Assembly (NCBI GenBank): GCA_965225935.1 | Contig: CBDDCC010000016.1 | Coordinates: 211,605 to 275,604, forward strand | Direction of reading: 5' to 3' | Length of the DNA: 64,000 nucleotides | Source of the DNA: CALJXB01 sp965225935 | GTDB lineage: Bacteria; Pseudomonadota; Alphaproteobacteria; Kiloniellales; JAKSDN01 | Shown: piece by piece, positions 31,755 through 43,210 of the stretch | How the letters are laid out: every line of letters begins with the position of its first letter | Position numbering within the stretch: the first letter of the stretch is position 1 | Notes under the pieces: generated by a model | Databases searched by the model: none | Told to the model about the DNA's origin: nothing | The model's input: the letters and a program-made list of their open reading frames with translations, nothing else | Position numbers and translations under genes: made by a program

Positions 31755-34082
31755 TTAACCAGAGAACTTGCGCTTTTTGCGCTTTTGCTGGCCCGCCGCC
31801 CGGCCCCGCCTGCCACCCTTGCCGGCCTTCGCGGCCCCGCGCGGGCGCGCCGCGCGCAAAGGGTCCCAGCCGGGCGCCCCGGTGGGTGCTGCCAGCGTGC
31901 CCGTGTCGGTTGCCTCGGGGCCCGCCACTCCGTCCTCCGCCAGCTGCAGCAGCAGCCCGCCGGTGATGGGATCGGCCTCGGCGAGCCGCACGGCCAGCCG
32001 CTCGCCCAGGCTGTAGCTGCGGCCCCAGCGGCGGCCCAGCAGGCGGTGCTCCTCGGCGATGTGGTCGTAGTAGTCGTCCGGCAGGCTTCGCATCGGGATG
32101 AGGCCGTCAGCGGCGCTGTCGTCCAGGGTGACGAAGAGGCCGAAGCGGGTGACCCCGCTGACGCGGCCGGTGAAGATCTCGCCGATCCGGTCCCTGAGGA
32201 AGGCGGCGGTGAAGCGGTCCACCGCCTCGCGCTCGGCGGCCTGGGCGCGCCGCTCCGTCGCCGAGATGTGGTGGCCCGCTTCCGGGAACTCGGCCTCGGC
32301 ATCCTTCGGCAGGCCGCCGGCGCCGAGGCCCAGGCCGCTGATCAGGGCGCGGTGCACCAGCAGGTCGGCGTAGCGGCGGATCGGCGAGGTGAAATGGGCG
32401 TAGCGCGGCAGGGCGAGGCCGAAGTGGCCGATGTTGTCGGGCGCGTAGGCCGCCTGGCTCTGGGCGCGCAGCACCAGCTCGTGGACCATCGGCGCGGCGG
32501 CCTGGCCGCGCACCTTCTCCAGCACCTGGCCGAAGAGCCGCGGCTTGATCACCTGCCCGCGCGCCAGGCGCAAGCCCAGGCCGTCGAGCACCTGGCGGAG
32601 CGCGTCCAGCTTCTGGGGGTCGGGGGCGTCGTGGATGCGGTACATGCAGGGCCGGTTGTGCTCTTCCAGGGTCTCTGCCGCGGCGACGTTGGCGGCGATC
32701 ATGAACTCCTCGATCAGCCGGTGGCTGTCGTAGCGCGCCGAGGGCCTGATCGCCGTCACCTCGCCGCGCTCGTCCAGCACCACGCTGCGCTCGGGCAGGT
32801 CGAGATCCAGGGTGCCGCGGGCCCGACGGGCCCGGGCGAGGGCGCCATAGGCCCCGTAAAGCGGGCGGATGACCGCCTCGATGAGCGGCCGGGCGGCTTC
32901 GTCCGGCCGGCCGTCCTGGGCGGCCTGAACCTGGGGGTAGGTGAGCCGGGCGGCCGAGCGCATGAGGCCGCGCAGGAAGCGGTGCTTGAGCTTCCGGCCC
33001 TCTGCGTCGATCCAGAGGTGCACCGCCAGGCAGGAGCGCTCCTCCCCTGGCTTGAGGGAGCACCAGCCGGTGGAGAGCGCCTCCGGTAGCATGGGCACGA
33101 CCCGGTCCGGGAAGTAGGCCGAGTTGCCGCGCTCGTAGGCCGCCTTGTCGAGGGCGCTCTCCGGCCGCACGTAGTGGGCCACGTCGGCGATCGCCACCAG
33201 CAGGTGCCAGCCGCCTGGGTTCTTGGGATCCGGATCGGCCTCGGCCCAGACCGCGTCGTCGAAGTCCCTGGCGTCCGCGCCGTCGATGGTCACCAAAGGC
33301 AGATCCCGCAGGTCCTCCCGGCCCGCGGCCTTGGCCGGTCCCGCCGCCTTGGCCTCGGCCAGCGCCGCCTCGGAGAAGACGGTCGGCAGGCCGTGCTCGT
33401 GGATCGAGATGAGGCTCAGGGCCCGTGTCTCGTCGAGCCGGCCCAGGCGCTCCACCACCCGCACGTCCCGGGGGCCGAGGCGTGGGTGGGGCGACTTGGG
33501 CTCGACCAGCACCAGCTCGCCCGGCCGGGCGCCCTCGGCGTCGTCGGGATGGAGGGGAAAGACGCTCTTCGCCCGCCGGTCCGTCGGCCGCACCCGTCCG
33601 CCGCGGGCATCGCGCTCGTAGACCCCGATGAGCCGCTTCGGCACCCCGGCCAGCACCCGCATGGTACGGGCCTCGTAGACGCCCTCGCCCACCTTCTGCA
33701 GGCGCGCCAGCACCCGGTCGCCCGGCCCGGCAGCGGCGTGGCCCCGGCGCTGGGGCGCGAGGTAGATCTGCGGCGGCGCGACCTCTTGGTTCCAGACGGC
33801 CGGCTTGGCCAGGACCTCGCCATCCGCGTCGGTGCCGGTGATCTCCAGCACCGTCACCGGGGGCAGCTCGCCGACCGGCAGCAGGCGCCGCCTGGCGCCG
33901 GGCTTGAGGTCGCCGGACTCGCGCAGCTCCTTCAGCAGGCCCTTGAGCGCCACCCGGTCGGCGCCCTTGATCTGGAAGGCGCGGGCGATCTCGCGCTTGC
34001 CGACGGGTCGCTCGGAGCTTCGGATGAAGTCGAGGACCTCCTCCCGGGTCGGGAAGGCGCGCGCAGTCTTTTTCCTGGTCAT
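31755..34082 (-). CDS. rnr: Ribonuclease R
   Basis: The 775-residue processive 3'-5' exoribonuclease degrades structured RNA. The order is a winged-helix segment (VLDFIRSSERPVGKREIARAF), cold-shock domains and the RNB catalytic domain. The RNB domain has the Asp cluster TIDGADARDFDDAVW, plus YFPDRVVPMLPEAL and HFTSPIRRYADLLVHR. An S1 domain (IFTGRVSGVTRFGLFVTLDD) and a Lys/Arg-rich tail ending KKRKKRKFSG follow. It starts 21 bp after topA, so the two are co-transcribed. A 169-bp gap follows before the S41 gene. Confidence 0.96.
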   Translation of the reverse strand: MTRKKTARAFPTREEVLDFIRSSERPVGKREIARAFQIKGADRVALKGLLKELRESGDLKPGARRRLLPVGELPPVTVLEITGTDADGEVLAKPAVWNQEVAPPQIYLAPQRRGHAAAGPGDRVLARLQKVGEGVYEARTMRVLAGVPKRLIGVYERDARGGRVRPTDRRAKSVFPLHPDDAEGARPGELVLVEPKSPHPRLGPRDVRVVERLGRLDETRALSLISIHEHGLPTVFSEAALAEAKAAGPAKAAGREDLRDLPLVTIDGADARDFDDAVWAEADPDPKNPGGWHLLVAIADVAHYVRPESALDKAAYERGNSAYFPDRVVPMLPEALSTGWCSLKPGEERSCLAVHLWIDAEGRKLKHRFLRGLMRSAARLTYPQVQAAQDGRPDEAARPLIEAVIRPLYGAYGALARARRARGTLDLDLPERSVVLDERGEVTAIRPSARYDSHRLIEEFMIAANVAAAETLEEHNRPCMYRIHDAPDPQKLDALRQVLDGLGLRLARGQVIKPRLFGQVLEKVRGQAAAPMVHELVLRAQSQAAYAPDNIGHFGLALPRYAHFTSPIRRYADLLVHRALISGLGLGAGGLPKDAEAEFPEAGHHISATERRAQAAEREAVDRFTAAFLRDRIGEIFTGRVSGVTRFGLFVTLDDSAADGLIPMRSLPDDYYDHIAEEHRLLGRRWGRSYSLGERLAVRLAEADPITGGLLLQLAEDGVAGPEATDTGTLAAPTGAPGWDPLRAARPRGAAKAGKGGRRGRAAGQQKRKKRKFSG

Positions 34083-34103
34083 CGTATCGGGGTGCCGGCG
34101 GGA

Positions 34104-36827
<2,724 letters not shown>

Positions 36828-37215
36828 GCGACGCGATCGGGTTCCAACAGCTCGTTCGAGGTGCCAACGGCGCGGCGGCGGCGGCAAATACCGCCCGGCG
36901 CGGCGCCGTCCGCGCTTCCTGTCTCCGTCCCCCGAGGCCCGAACTCGTCCAAAGCCCCGCGGAGGCGGAAGGACAATTGGCACTCCAACCGGTCCTCGTC
37001 AACCTCCGCCGGGACAGGTCCTCCTGCGAACCGCCTTCGCCGGTTTCCCAAAACTCTGGGATTGGCTACCATGACGCCATTGTCCAAGGGACCGCTCTGG
37101 GCTCCCGCCGAAGGCGGCTCCGACCGCCTGTGGTCCCGCTTCCAGTAGTGCCGGTTGGTGATTTTCGTGGCTTCGGAGGGCGCGACTCCTCCAGGCCGGA
37201 GAACGCGAAAAAGTT
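36828..37215. other. Divergent intergenic region between topA and the gene before mipZ
   Basis: These 388 bases lie between outward-facing genes. The part near topA is extremely GC-rich and low complexity, while the stretch around 36970-37215 is more mixed. No gene, RNA or clear promoter can be named. The downstream gene at 37216 has no obvious ribosome site. Confidence 0.45.
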
Positions 37216-37746
37216 ATGCCCGATCTCAAAGCTCTGGAAAGGGTTATTGCCGCGATCTCCGAAGCGCGGGAGGGCGGCCACGAGCTCGACGTGCGGATCT
37301 CGGTGGCCCTCGGAGAGCTGCGCAGCGGCTCGGCCAAGCTGCTGAAGCTGTTCGTCGACGAGGGCTACGACTGGAACGTGGTCTCGGCGCTCCTGGACGA
37401 GCAGGTCCCGCCCTATTCGACGTCCCTCGATGCCGCCGTGCCCGGCGAGCACGTCGTGGGCGTGCTCTATTCCCAGCGGCGCGGGCGCTGGGCGGCCATC
37501 CACCGTGGGCCCGACGGAGGCGAGGAGGGCCCCATCTGGGCGGCGACAGAGGCGCTGGCGCGGCGGGCGGCGGGTCTCACCGGTCTTGCCGGGGCGGCGG
37601 GCGGGGAGGCGCGCCGGCCGCTGGAGACGCTGCTGCCGGGCGAGGAACCGGCCGATCGGTCCGGTGAGACCGTCACTGGCGAGCGCGCCGCCGAGAACAC
37701 GACGGAGGACGAGGAGGAGCTTCCCGACTGGAAGATCCTGTTCTGA
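37216..37746 (+). CDS. Uncharacterised protein encoded upstream of mipZ
   Basis: The 176-residue acidic cytoplasmic protein has an N-terminal helix (LKALERVIAAISEA), a compact region LDVRISVALGELRSGSAKLL, and a segment VVGVLYSQRRGRWAAIHRG. A variable Ala/Glu-rich C-terminal half ends EEELPDWKILF. No known motif is recognised. It ends 26 bp before mipZ and is probably co-transcribed with it, so a link to division-site placement or chromosome organisation is possible but unproven. Confidence 0.65.
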   Translation: MPDLKALERVIAAISEAREGGHELDVRISVALGELRSGSAKLLKLFVDEGYDWNVVSALLDEQVPPYSTSLDAAVPGEHVVGVLYSQRRGRWAAIHRGPDGGEEGPIWAATEALARRAAGLTGLAGAAGGEARRPLETLLPGEEPADRSGETVTGERAAENTTEDEEELPDWKILF

Positions 37747-37772
37747 TCAGCCCTTGTGGGGGAGGGCGGAAG

Positions 37773-38621
37773 GTGACTTCAGCCGATTGGCTGGAAGCCA
37801 CCGGGGGCGCACGGCCCTACGTGGTGGTGACCGGCAACGAGAAGGGCGGCACCGGCAAGTCGACCACGGCCATGCACATCGCCGTCGGCCTGCTGCGTCT
37901 CGGCTACAGGGTGGGCAGCATCGACGTTGACGGCCGCCAGGGCACCCTCTCCACCTATCTGGACTACCGCTCGGGCTACGCGCGGCGCAGCGGCATCGAG
38001 CTCGCCATGCCGGAGCACCGCAGGATCGCGCCCGCCCTGGCGGAGACTCGAGACCAGGAGGCGGCCAACGACGGGGCCCGCTTCATCAAGGCGCTGTCCG
38101 AGCTGTCCCGGCAGCACTTCATCGTTATCGACACGCCGGGCAGCGAAAGCCACCTGACGCGCCTCGCCCACGGGGAGGCGGACACCCTGGTGACGCCGGT
38201 CAACGACAGCTTCCTGGACATCGATGTGCTGGCCAAGATCAACCGGGAGCGCCGCACGGTCGAGGCGCCCAGCTTCTACACCCGCATGATCTGGGAACAG
38301 AACGACCGCCGGGTTGCCGAGGGCCGCAGGCCCATCGACTGGGTGGTGATGCGCAACCGCATGACCCACATCGAGGCCCGCAACAAGCGGGACATCGCCG
38401 TGCTGCTGGAGCGCCTGGCCGCGCGCATCGGCTTCCGTCTGGCGCCCGGCTTCAGCGAGCGCATGATCTTCCGCGAGCTGTTCCTGAAGGGACTCACCAT
38501 GCTCGACGTGCGGCCGGGCCCCGACGGTGAGGAAGAGCCCGCGAGCCACGTGGCGGCGCGCCGCGAGGTCAACACGCTGCTCGCGGCGATCGGCGTGCCC
38601 GTCGCCCTCCCGGTCGCCTGA
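37773..38621 (+). CDS. mipZ: Division-plane positioning ATPase MipZ
   Basis: The 282-residue ParA/MinD-type ATPase has the deviant Walker A motif NEKGGTGKSTTAMH near residues 22-35. SIDVDGRQGTLSTYL and FIVIDTPGSESHLTRLAH are the other nucleotide-contact segments. The IDWVVMRNRMTHIEARNK region is characteristic of MipZ rather than ParA. In alphaproteobacteria MipZ forms bipolar gradients from the ParB-bound origin and inhibits FtsZ, restricting the ring to midcell. It is followed by a hairpin and the convergent SPOR gene. Confidence 0.93.
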   Translation: MTSADWLEATGGARPYVVVTGNEKGGTGKSTTAMHIAVGLLRLGYRVGSIDVDGRQGTLSTYLDYRSGYARRSGIELAMPEHRRIAPALAETRDQEAANDGARFIKALSELSRQHFIVIDTPGSESHLTRLAHGEADTLVTPVNDSFLDIDVLAKINRERRTVEAPSFYTRMIWEQNDRRVAEGRRPIDWVVMRNRMTHIEARNKRDIAVLLERLAARIGFRLAPGFSERMIFRELFLKGLTMLDVRPGPDGEEEPASHVAARREVNTLLAAIGVPVALPVA

Positions 38622-38627
38622 GGCGGC

Positions 38628-38650
38628 CGGCCCCGACAGGGTCGGGGCCG
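38628..38650. terminator. Bidirectional hairpin between convergent mipZ and SPOR gene
   Basis: A 10-bp GC-only stem (CGGCCCCGAC with GTCGGGGCCG) and a 3-base AGG loop sit in the 46-bp gap between two converging genes. The position strongly suggests a shared terminator, but there is no T-run on either strand. Confidence 0.6.
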
Positions 38651-38667
38651 CGAGAACCGAAAAGAGA

Positions 38668-40935
38668 CTAGCGCCGCATGGCCAGGCAGTCGCGGTCGCG
38701 CTCCTTGAAACGGGCGCAGGTCGTGCGGGCGTCGGCCAGGCTGGCGAAGGGGCCCGTGCGCACCCTGTAGACCGTGTTCTGGTCTTGCAGCCGGGCCTGC
38801 TCGACGAAGAGCTCCAGCCCGCTCAGGAGGTCGGCGTAGCGCTGCTCCAGGATGGCCGTTTCGCGCGCGGCGCTGGCGGCGTTCTTGAAGGAGGCGAGCT
38901 GCACCACGTAGCGCCCCGACGCCGGGGTCGCGGCGGCCGGCTGGACGTTGACTGCGGTCTCTGGCTTGAGAGCGGGCTTGGGCGGAAGCTCGGGAAGGGC
39001 GCTCACCTGGGTGCGCGTCTCCTCCGCCGGGGCCGGCGCGGCGGGCTCTTCGGCCGAGGCGGCGCTGGTCGCCGCCAGGCTGTTGGCCGCCGCCAGGTCA
39101 GCGGCGGTGGCATCCACAGCCGCTCCCGCTTCAGGGGACGTCTCCCTGGGCGCGGCGGCGGACTGCTGGGTCGCCGCGCTCTGGGCACTGGCGCTCTGGG
39201 CCGAATCGGCGGCTTCGCCGGAGCCCATCGCGGCGTCCGACTGCGCGGCCTCCGGCTCGGAGCGGGGTGCCGCAGGCATGTCGGCCTCCGCCGCGGCGGG
39301 CGCCCCGGCCTCGCCGGCGTCGCTCGCCGTTACCGCGGCGGTCTGCGGGGCCTTGGCGAGAGAGTCCCCCTGCATCTGGGAGAGGTCGCCTGCCGAGACC
39401 GCCGTGCCGCCGGCAAGCGGCTCGCTCTCGGCGAGCGGATCGCTCAGGTCCGCGCCCGCCGCCGGGTCGAGCGCCGAGGGTCCGGCGTCGGTCACCACCG
39501 TCGGTGAGAGCTCGGAGCTGGGCCCGTGGACCTTGAGGCCGATCTCGTGACGGCCGCTGGTCATGGGCTCGGCGGAGACGAAGGTCCAGAGGCCGTAGAT
39601 GTCGGCCGTGACGGTGCCGAGCTCCTCGCCGTTGTCGAGGATGACCAGTTTGGTTCCGGGCGCGGCGCGGCCGGCCACCACCGCCCGGCCGTCCGGGTCG
39701 ATGCGCATGAAGTCGACGATGGGCCCTTCGTCGGAGCTGCCCGGCTCCGGCCCACGTGGGTCGGGCACCGCCGCCACCTGGGGTGCGTCGGCCGGACCGC
39801 TCGGCCCGGTGGTATCGGGCAGGATGTGGCCCTCGGACGCGGTCGTGGTGCTCTTGCCGGCGTTGTCGCCCGCGGCCGGAACCAGTGGAATTTCTTCCGC
39901 GCCGGTGTTCGCGCTGGTGCTGGGCCCCTCGGGCGCCGACGAGGCCGTCTGGGACGGTTCGCTGTCCGCCGCTGCGCTCGCCGTAGGGTCCGCTTCGGGG
40001 GCCCCGGCCGCGTCCTGGGCCGTCTCGGGAAGGCTGGTATCGGGGCCGCCGCGGCCGTCCTCGGCCATCTGATCGTCTTCTGCCGCGGGCTTGGAGGTCT
40101 CCTCCTTCGCCGCGGTCCGGGTCGCCGAGGAGTCCTCGTCAGACAGCGGCAGCACGCCGCCGACCAGGGCCGCCAGCAGCAGCGCGCCGCAGGCCACGGC
40201 CCCCGCCGTCAAGGCCCAGCGGCCCGGATTCCTGGACCCCTCCTGGCGGCCGAGCCGGAGCGCCGCCGCCAGTCCCGCGCGACGCTCGCTGTCCTCGTCG
40301 GGCCCGTCCAACGCGTCCAGCTGGGAGCCGTGATCCAGGGCGAAGCGATCCGGGTGCTCGTCGGCCTCGTCCTCGAGGGGCGGGAGCTCCGCCTCGACCT
40401 CGTCGACCCAGGACGCCGCGATGTCCGGCCGTCCGGGCGTCGCCGGGCTGGTGTCGTCCCGCTCTTGCCGTTGTTCGCGGTAGGGCGAGGCCCGGCTGGC
40501 TTCCGGCCAGTCGTCGAACGTGAGGGATTCCGCAAGGCGGGCGGGGTGTTCGCCCGGCTCTGCGGGGGACGGAGTGGTGGACTCCGCCTCTTCGGCTATC
40601 GGGTCGGCGGCTCGCCGTTCCGGCTCGCCGGTCTCGCCGCCGGCCTGCTCCGGGGCGCCCTCGCGGCCCCCGGCTGCGAACGGATCCTGGCCCTGCTCAG
40701 GGGTTTCCGGCTGGACTTCACCGCCCTCCGCGCCTTCGGACCCGCTCTCCGGCGGCCGCTGCACCACGGCGCTGGAGCCGAACAGATCGGGGCGGGTGTG
40801 CAGGCGCTGCGGATGCTCCTCCTCTTGCGGGTCTTCGCGCTCGCGCTCCTCGTCCCGGCGCCGGTTCCACGGCTGCGCCGATCCCTTTTGGGCGAGGATC
40901 ATGTCGCTCAGCGGATTCTTCTTGTCTTCTGCCAT
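38668..40935 (-). CDS. SPOR-domain inner-membrane protein with Ig-like domain
   Basis: The 755-residue protein is organised as an acidic, disordered cytoplasmic N-terminus (residues 1-235) and one membrane helix (about 237-257, ALTAGAVACGALLLAALVGG). A long disordered periplasmic stretch follows. Next is a small Ig-like domain (RIDPDGRAVVAGRAAPGTKL onward, about residues 405-480) of the kind found in wall-binding proteins. An Ala/Ser/Glu-rich linker leads to a C-terminal SPOR domain (about 680-755, YVVQLASFKNAASA) that binds denuded peptidoglycan at division sites. This topology is FtsN-like, although FtsN itself lacks the Ig-like part. The ATG at 40935 is preferred because GGAG lies eight bases before it. 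Convergent with mipZ. Confidence 0.87.
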   Translation of the reverse strand: MAEDKKNPLSDMILAQKGSAQPWNRRRDEEREREDPQEEEHPQRLHTRPDLFGSSAVVQRPPESGSEGAEGGEVQPETPEQGQDPFAAGGREGAPEQAGGETGEPERRAADPIAEEAESTTPSPAEPGEHPARLAESLTFDDWPEASRASPYREQRQERDDTSPATPGRPDIAASWVDEVEAELPPLEDEADEHPDRFALDHGSQLDALDGPDEDSERRAGLAAALRLGRQEGSRNPGRWALTAGAVACGALLLAALVGGVLPLSDEDSSATRTAAKEETSKPAAEDDQMAEDGRGGPDTSLPETAQDAAGAPEADPTASAAADSEPSQTASSAPEGPSTSANTGAEEIPLVPAAGDNAGKSTTTASEGHILPDTTGPSGPADAPQVAAVPDPRGPEPGSSDEGPIVDFMRIDPDGRAVVAGRAAPGTKLVILDNGEELGTVTADIYGLWTFVSAEPMTSGRHEIGLKVHGPSSELSPTVVTDAGPSALDPAAGADLSDPLAESEPLAGGTAVSAGDLSQMQGDSLAKAPQTAAVTASDAGEAGAPAAAEADMPAAPRSEPEAAQSDAAMGSGEAADSAQSASAQSAATQQSAAAPRETSPEAGAAVDATAADLAAANSLAATSAASAEEPAAPAPAEETRTQVSALPELPPKPALKPETAVNVQPAAATPASGRYVVQLASFKNAASAARETAILEQRYADLLSGLELFVEQARLQDQNTVYRVRTGPFASLADARTTCARFKERDRDCLAMRR

Positions 40936-41343
40936 ATCAAGCTCCACCTGCGCCGATCGCGCTTACCCGCGACCGTGGACGCAGAATATGGGGAAGGGGG
41001 ATGGTTCGCCTCGCGCCCGCCCGCATGTCTTGCGGAAGTCGGGACCTCTCCTTCGGCCGGCGGTTGCCGGCCGCTGGGACTCCGGAGAATCGATGCCGCG
41101 TCCTGCGACGTTGCGCATGAATCCTCGATTCTGCCTGCCACCCGAGCCTGGTGCGCGGTTCGGCGGCTACACAATCCCTACGATGATGACAAGCGTGATT
41201 TGGTGCGGAGGCCACATTACCACTAGATGTACAGCACTAAGCGCGGGAACCTACTATATATAGCAGAGTAATGGAAGCCCAAAACCAAGTATTGTGGTCC
41301 GCCTGCTCTGACGAATTCACCGCGCGGTGTGCGAATCGGCTCT
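40936..41343. other. Intergenic region upstream of SPOR gene and downstream of dprA
   Basis: These 408 bases contain an AT-rich patch at about 41160-41275, including the palindrome CTATATATAG at 41252-41261. This is the best candidate promoter zone for the SPOR gene on the minus strand (TATATA as a -10), though no good -35 is visible. No gene is seen. Confidence 0.45.
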
Positions 41344-42522
41344 TCAATCGGTCGAGTCGCCGGACTTTTCCAGTGACATCACCAATGAAACCTTTTGTCC
41401 GGGATGTCGTTCCAGGCGCCCGGCCAGCTCCAGCTCCAGGAGGACTTGCTGGAGCATGGGCTGGGCGAGGCCGCTGGTCCGCGCCAGCTCGTCCACGGTC
41501 ACCGGGTCGGGACCGAGCAACTCCTGCAGGCTGCGCCGCGCCGCCTCGAGCGCGGCGTCGTCCGGCGCCAGCAGGTCCGGCTGATAGCCCGGCCCCGGGA
41601 AGGGCTGGCGCGGCGGCTCGCGCAGGGGTGAGCGCAGCATGCGGTTCAGGACCTCGATCACGTCCTCGGCCCGCTCCACCAGCCCGGCGCCGTCGCGCAG
41701 CAGCCGGTTGCAGCCCCGCGCCCGGGGGTCGAGCGGCGAGCCCGGCACGGCGAAGACCTCGCGGCCCTGCTCGCCGGCAAGCCGGGCGGTGATGAGGGAG
41801 CCGGAGCGCAGCGTCGCCTCGACCACCAGGACGCCCAGGGAGAGCCCGGAGATCAGCCGGTTGCGGCGCGGGAAGTGGCGCGCCTGGGGCACGGTGCCCG
41901 GCGGCATCTCGGAAAGCACCAGGCCGCGATCCACGATGTCCTCGTAGATGCCCCGGTTCTCCTCGGGATAGACCACGTCGATGCCGCCGGCGACGACGGC
42001 CAGCGTGCCGCTCTCGAGCGCGCCCTGGTGGGCCGCCGCGTCGATCCCGCGGGCGAGGCCCGAGACCACCAGGAAGCCCGCCGCGCCCAGGTCGGCGGCC
42101 AGTTTCCGGGCCAGCCGCCGCCCATTGGCCGAGGCATTGCGGGCGCCGACCATGCCGACGGTCGGCCGTTCCAGCAGGTGATGGTGGCCCAGAAGGCCGA
42201 TCACCGGCGGTGCGTCCTCGATGGCGGCGAGGCGCTCGGGGTAGCCGGTTTCGCCCAGCACCAGGAGGCGCGCGCCACAGGCCTCGAAGCGCTCCAGCTC
42301 GCGCTGGGCCTCACCCGCCGGACAGAGCCGGATGGCGCGCTTACGACCGCCGCGGCGGGCCAGCTCCGGCAGGGCCTCGAGGGCCGCTTGGCCGCTGCCG
42401 TAGACGCCCAGGAGCTGGCGGAAGGTGACCGGCCCGACGTTCTCCGAACGGGCCAGGCGGTGGCGGGCCAGCTTTTCGGTCCGGGCGAGCGCCTGGGCGG
42501 CGGGCGGCGGGGTGTCGTTCAT
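41344..42522 (-). CDS. dprA: DNA-processing protein DprA
   Basis: The 392-residue protein has a helical N-terminal SAM-like region and the DprA Rossmann core (GMVGARNASANGRRLA, GLARGIDAAAHQGALESG, VVAGGIDVVYPEEN, RNRLISGLS). A C-terminal winged helix (VTVDELARTSGLAQPMLQQVLLELELAG) follows. DprA protects incoming single-stranded DNA and loads RecA during transformation. It is last in the pyrB-pyrC-plsY-dprA run. In many relatives topA comes next, but here it is 4.5 kb further on. Confidence 0.95.
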   Translation of the reverse strand: MNDTPPPAAQALARTEKLARHRLARSENVGPVTFRQLLGVYGSGQAALEALPELARRGGRKRAIRLCPAGEAQRELERFEACGARLLVLGETGYPERLAAIEDAPPVIGLLGHHHLLERPTVGMVGARNASANGRRLARKLAADLGAAGFLVVSGLARGIDAAAHQGALESGTLAVVAGGIDVVYPEENRGIYEDIVDRGLVLSEMPPGTVPQARHFPRRNRLISGLSLGVLVVEATLRSGSLITARLAGEQGREVFAVPGSPLDPRARGCNRLLRDGAGLVERAEDVIEVLNRMLRSPLREPPRQPFPGPGYQPDLLAPDDAALEAARRSLQELLGPDPVTVDELARTSGLAQPMLQQVLLELELAGRLERHPGQKVSLVMSLEKSGDSTD

Positions 42523-42564
42523 GGGCTGCGTCCGCCCGATTGTCCGGTTGCGCGCCCGGGCCGG

Positions 42565-43182
42565 CTACTTCCCATGCCCGATCCTGGGTTCCTGGCCACG
42601 CAGGATGCGTGCGATGTTCTGGTGATGCCGTAGCCAGACCAGGACGGCCAGGATGGCGCACATCTGGACCAGCTGCAGGTCCGCCTTAAGCAGCCAGGCA
42701 TAGAGCGGACTGAGGGCGGTCGCCACCAGGGCCGAGGCCGAGGAGATGCGCAGCACCGCGGCCACCACGAGCCAGGTGGCGCAGACCGCGAGCCCGACCG
42801 GCCAGGCGAGCGCCAGCATGACGCCGAAGGTGGTCGCCACCCCCTTGCCGCCGCGGAAGCGCAGCCAGACCGGGAAGAGGTGTCCCAGCACGGCGCCCAG
42901 GCCGGCCACCAGCGCCGCGTCCGGACCGTACATAGAGGCGAGCAGCACGGCCGCCGCGCCCTTGCCGCCGTCGAGCAGCAAGGTGGCGGCGGCCAGGTCC
43001 TTGCGGCCGGTGCGCAGGACGTTGGTGGTGCCGATGTTGCCGGATCCCATGCGCCTCAGGTCGCCCAGGCCGGCGAGGCGTGTCAGCAGCAGGCCGAAGG
43101 GCAGGGAGCCCAGCAGGTATCCGAAGAGGAAGGCGCCCGTCAGATAGGGCCAGGCGTATTCCCAAGAGATGGGGTCCGGCAT
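42565..43182 (-). CDS. plsY: Acyl-phosphate glycerol-3-phosphate acyltransferase PlsY
   Basis: The 205-residue membrane protein has about five to six helices. The three PlsY motifs are visible: GSLPFGLLLTR with GDLRRMGSGNIGTTNVLRTG, the phosphate-binding KGAAAVLLAS segment, and LFPVWLRFRGGKGVAT. It transfers acyl groups from acyl-phosphate to glycerol-3-phosphate, the first step of phospholipid synthesis. The ATG at 43182 gives MPDPISWEYAW; an upstream ATG would overlap pyrC. The gap to pyrC is 28 bp and to dprA 42 bp. Confidence 0.95.
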   Translation of the reverse strand: MPDPISWEYAWPYLTGAFLFGYLLGSLPFGLLLTRLAGLGDLRRMGSGNIGTTNVLRTGRKDLAAATLLLDGGKGAAAVLLASMYGPDAALVAGLGAVLGHLFPVWLRFRGGKGVATTFGVMLALAWPVGLAVCATWLVVAAVLRISSASALVATALSPLYAWLLKADLQLVQMCAILAVLVWLRHHQNIARILRGQEPRIGHGK

Positions 43183-43210
43183 GACGGGGTCCCTTACCGA
43201 GGCGCCGACC

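Noticed and set aside
37216..38621. mipZ as a plasmid-type ParA partition gene
   Set aside because: No parB or parS neighbour is present, and the MipZ-specific IDWVVMRNRMTHIEARNK-type region (read in parts) is clear.
41252..41261. CTATATATAG palindrome as an operator
   Set aside because: It is a ten-base AT palindrome in an AT patch. It is more simply part of a -10 region and no second copy exists.
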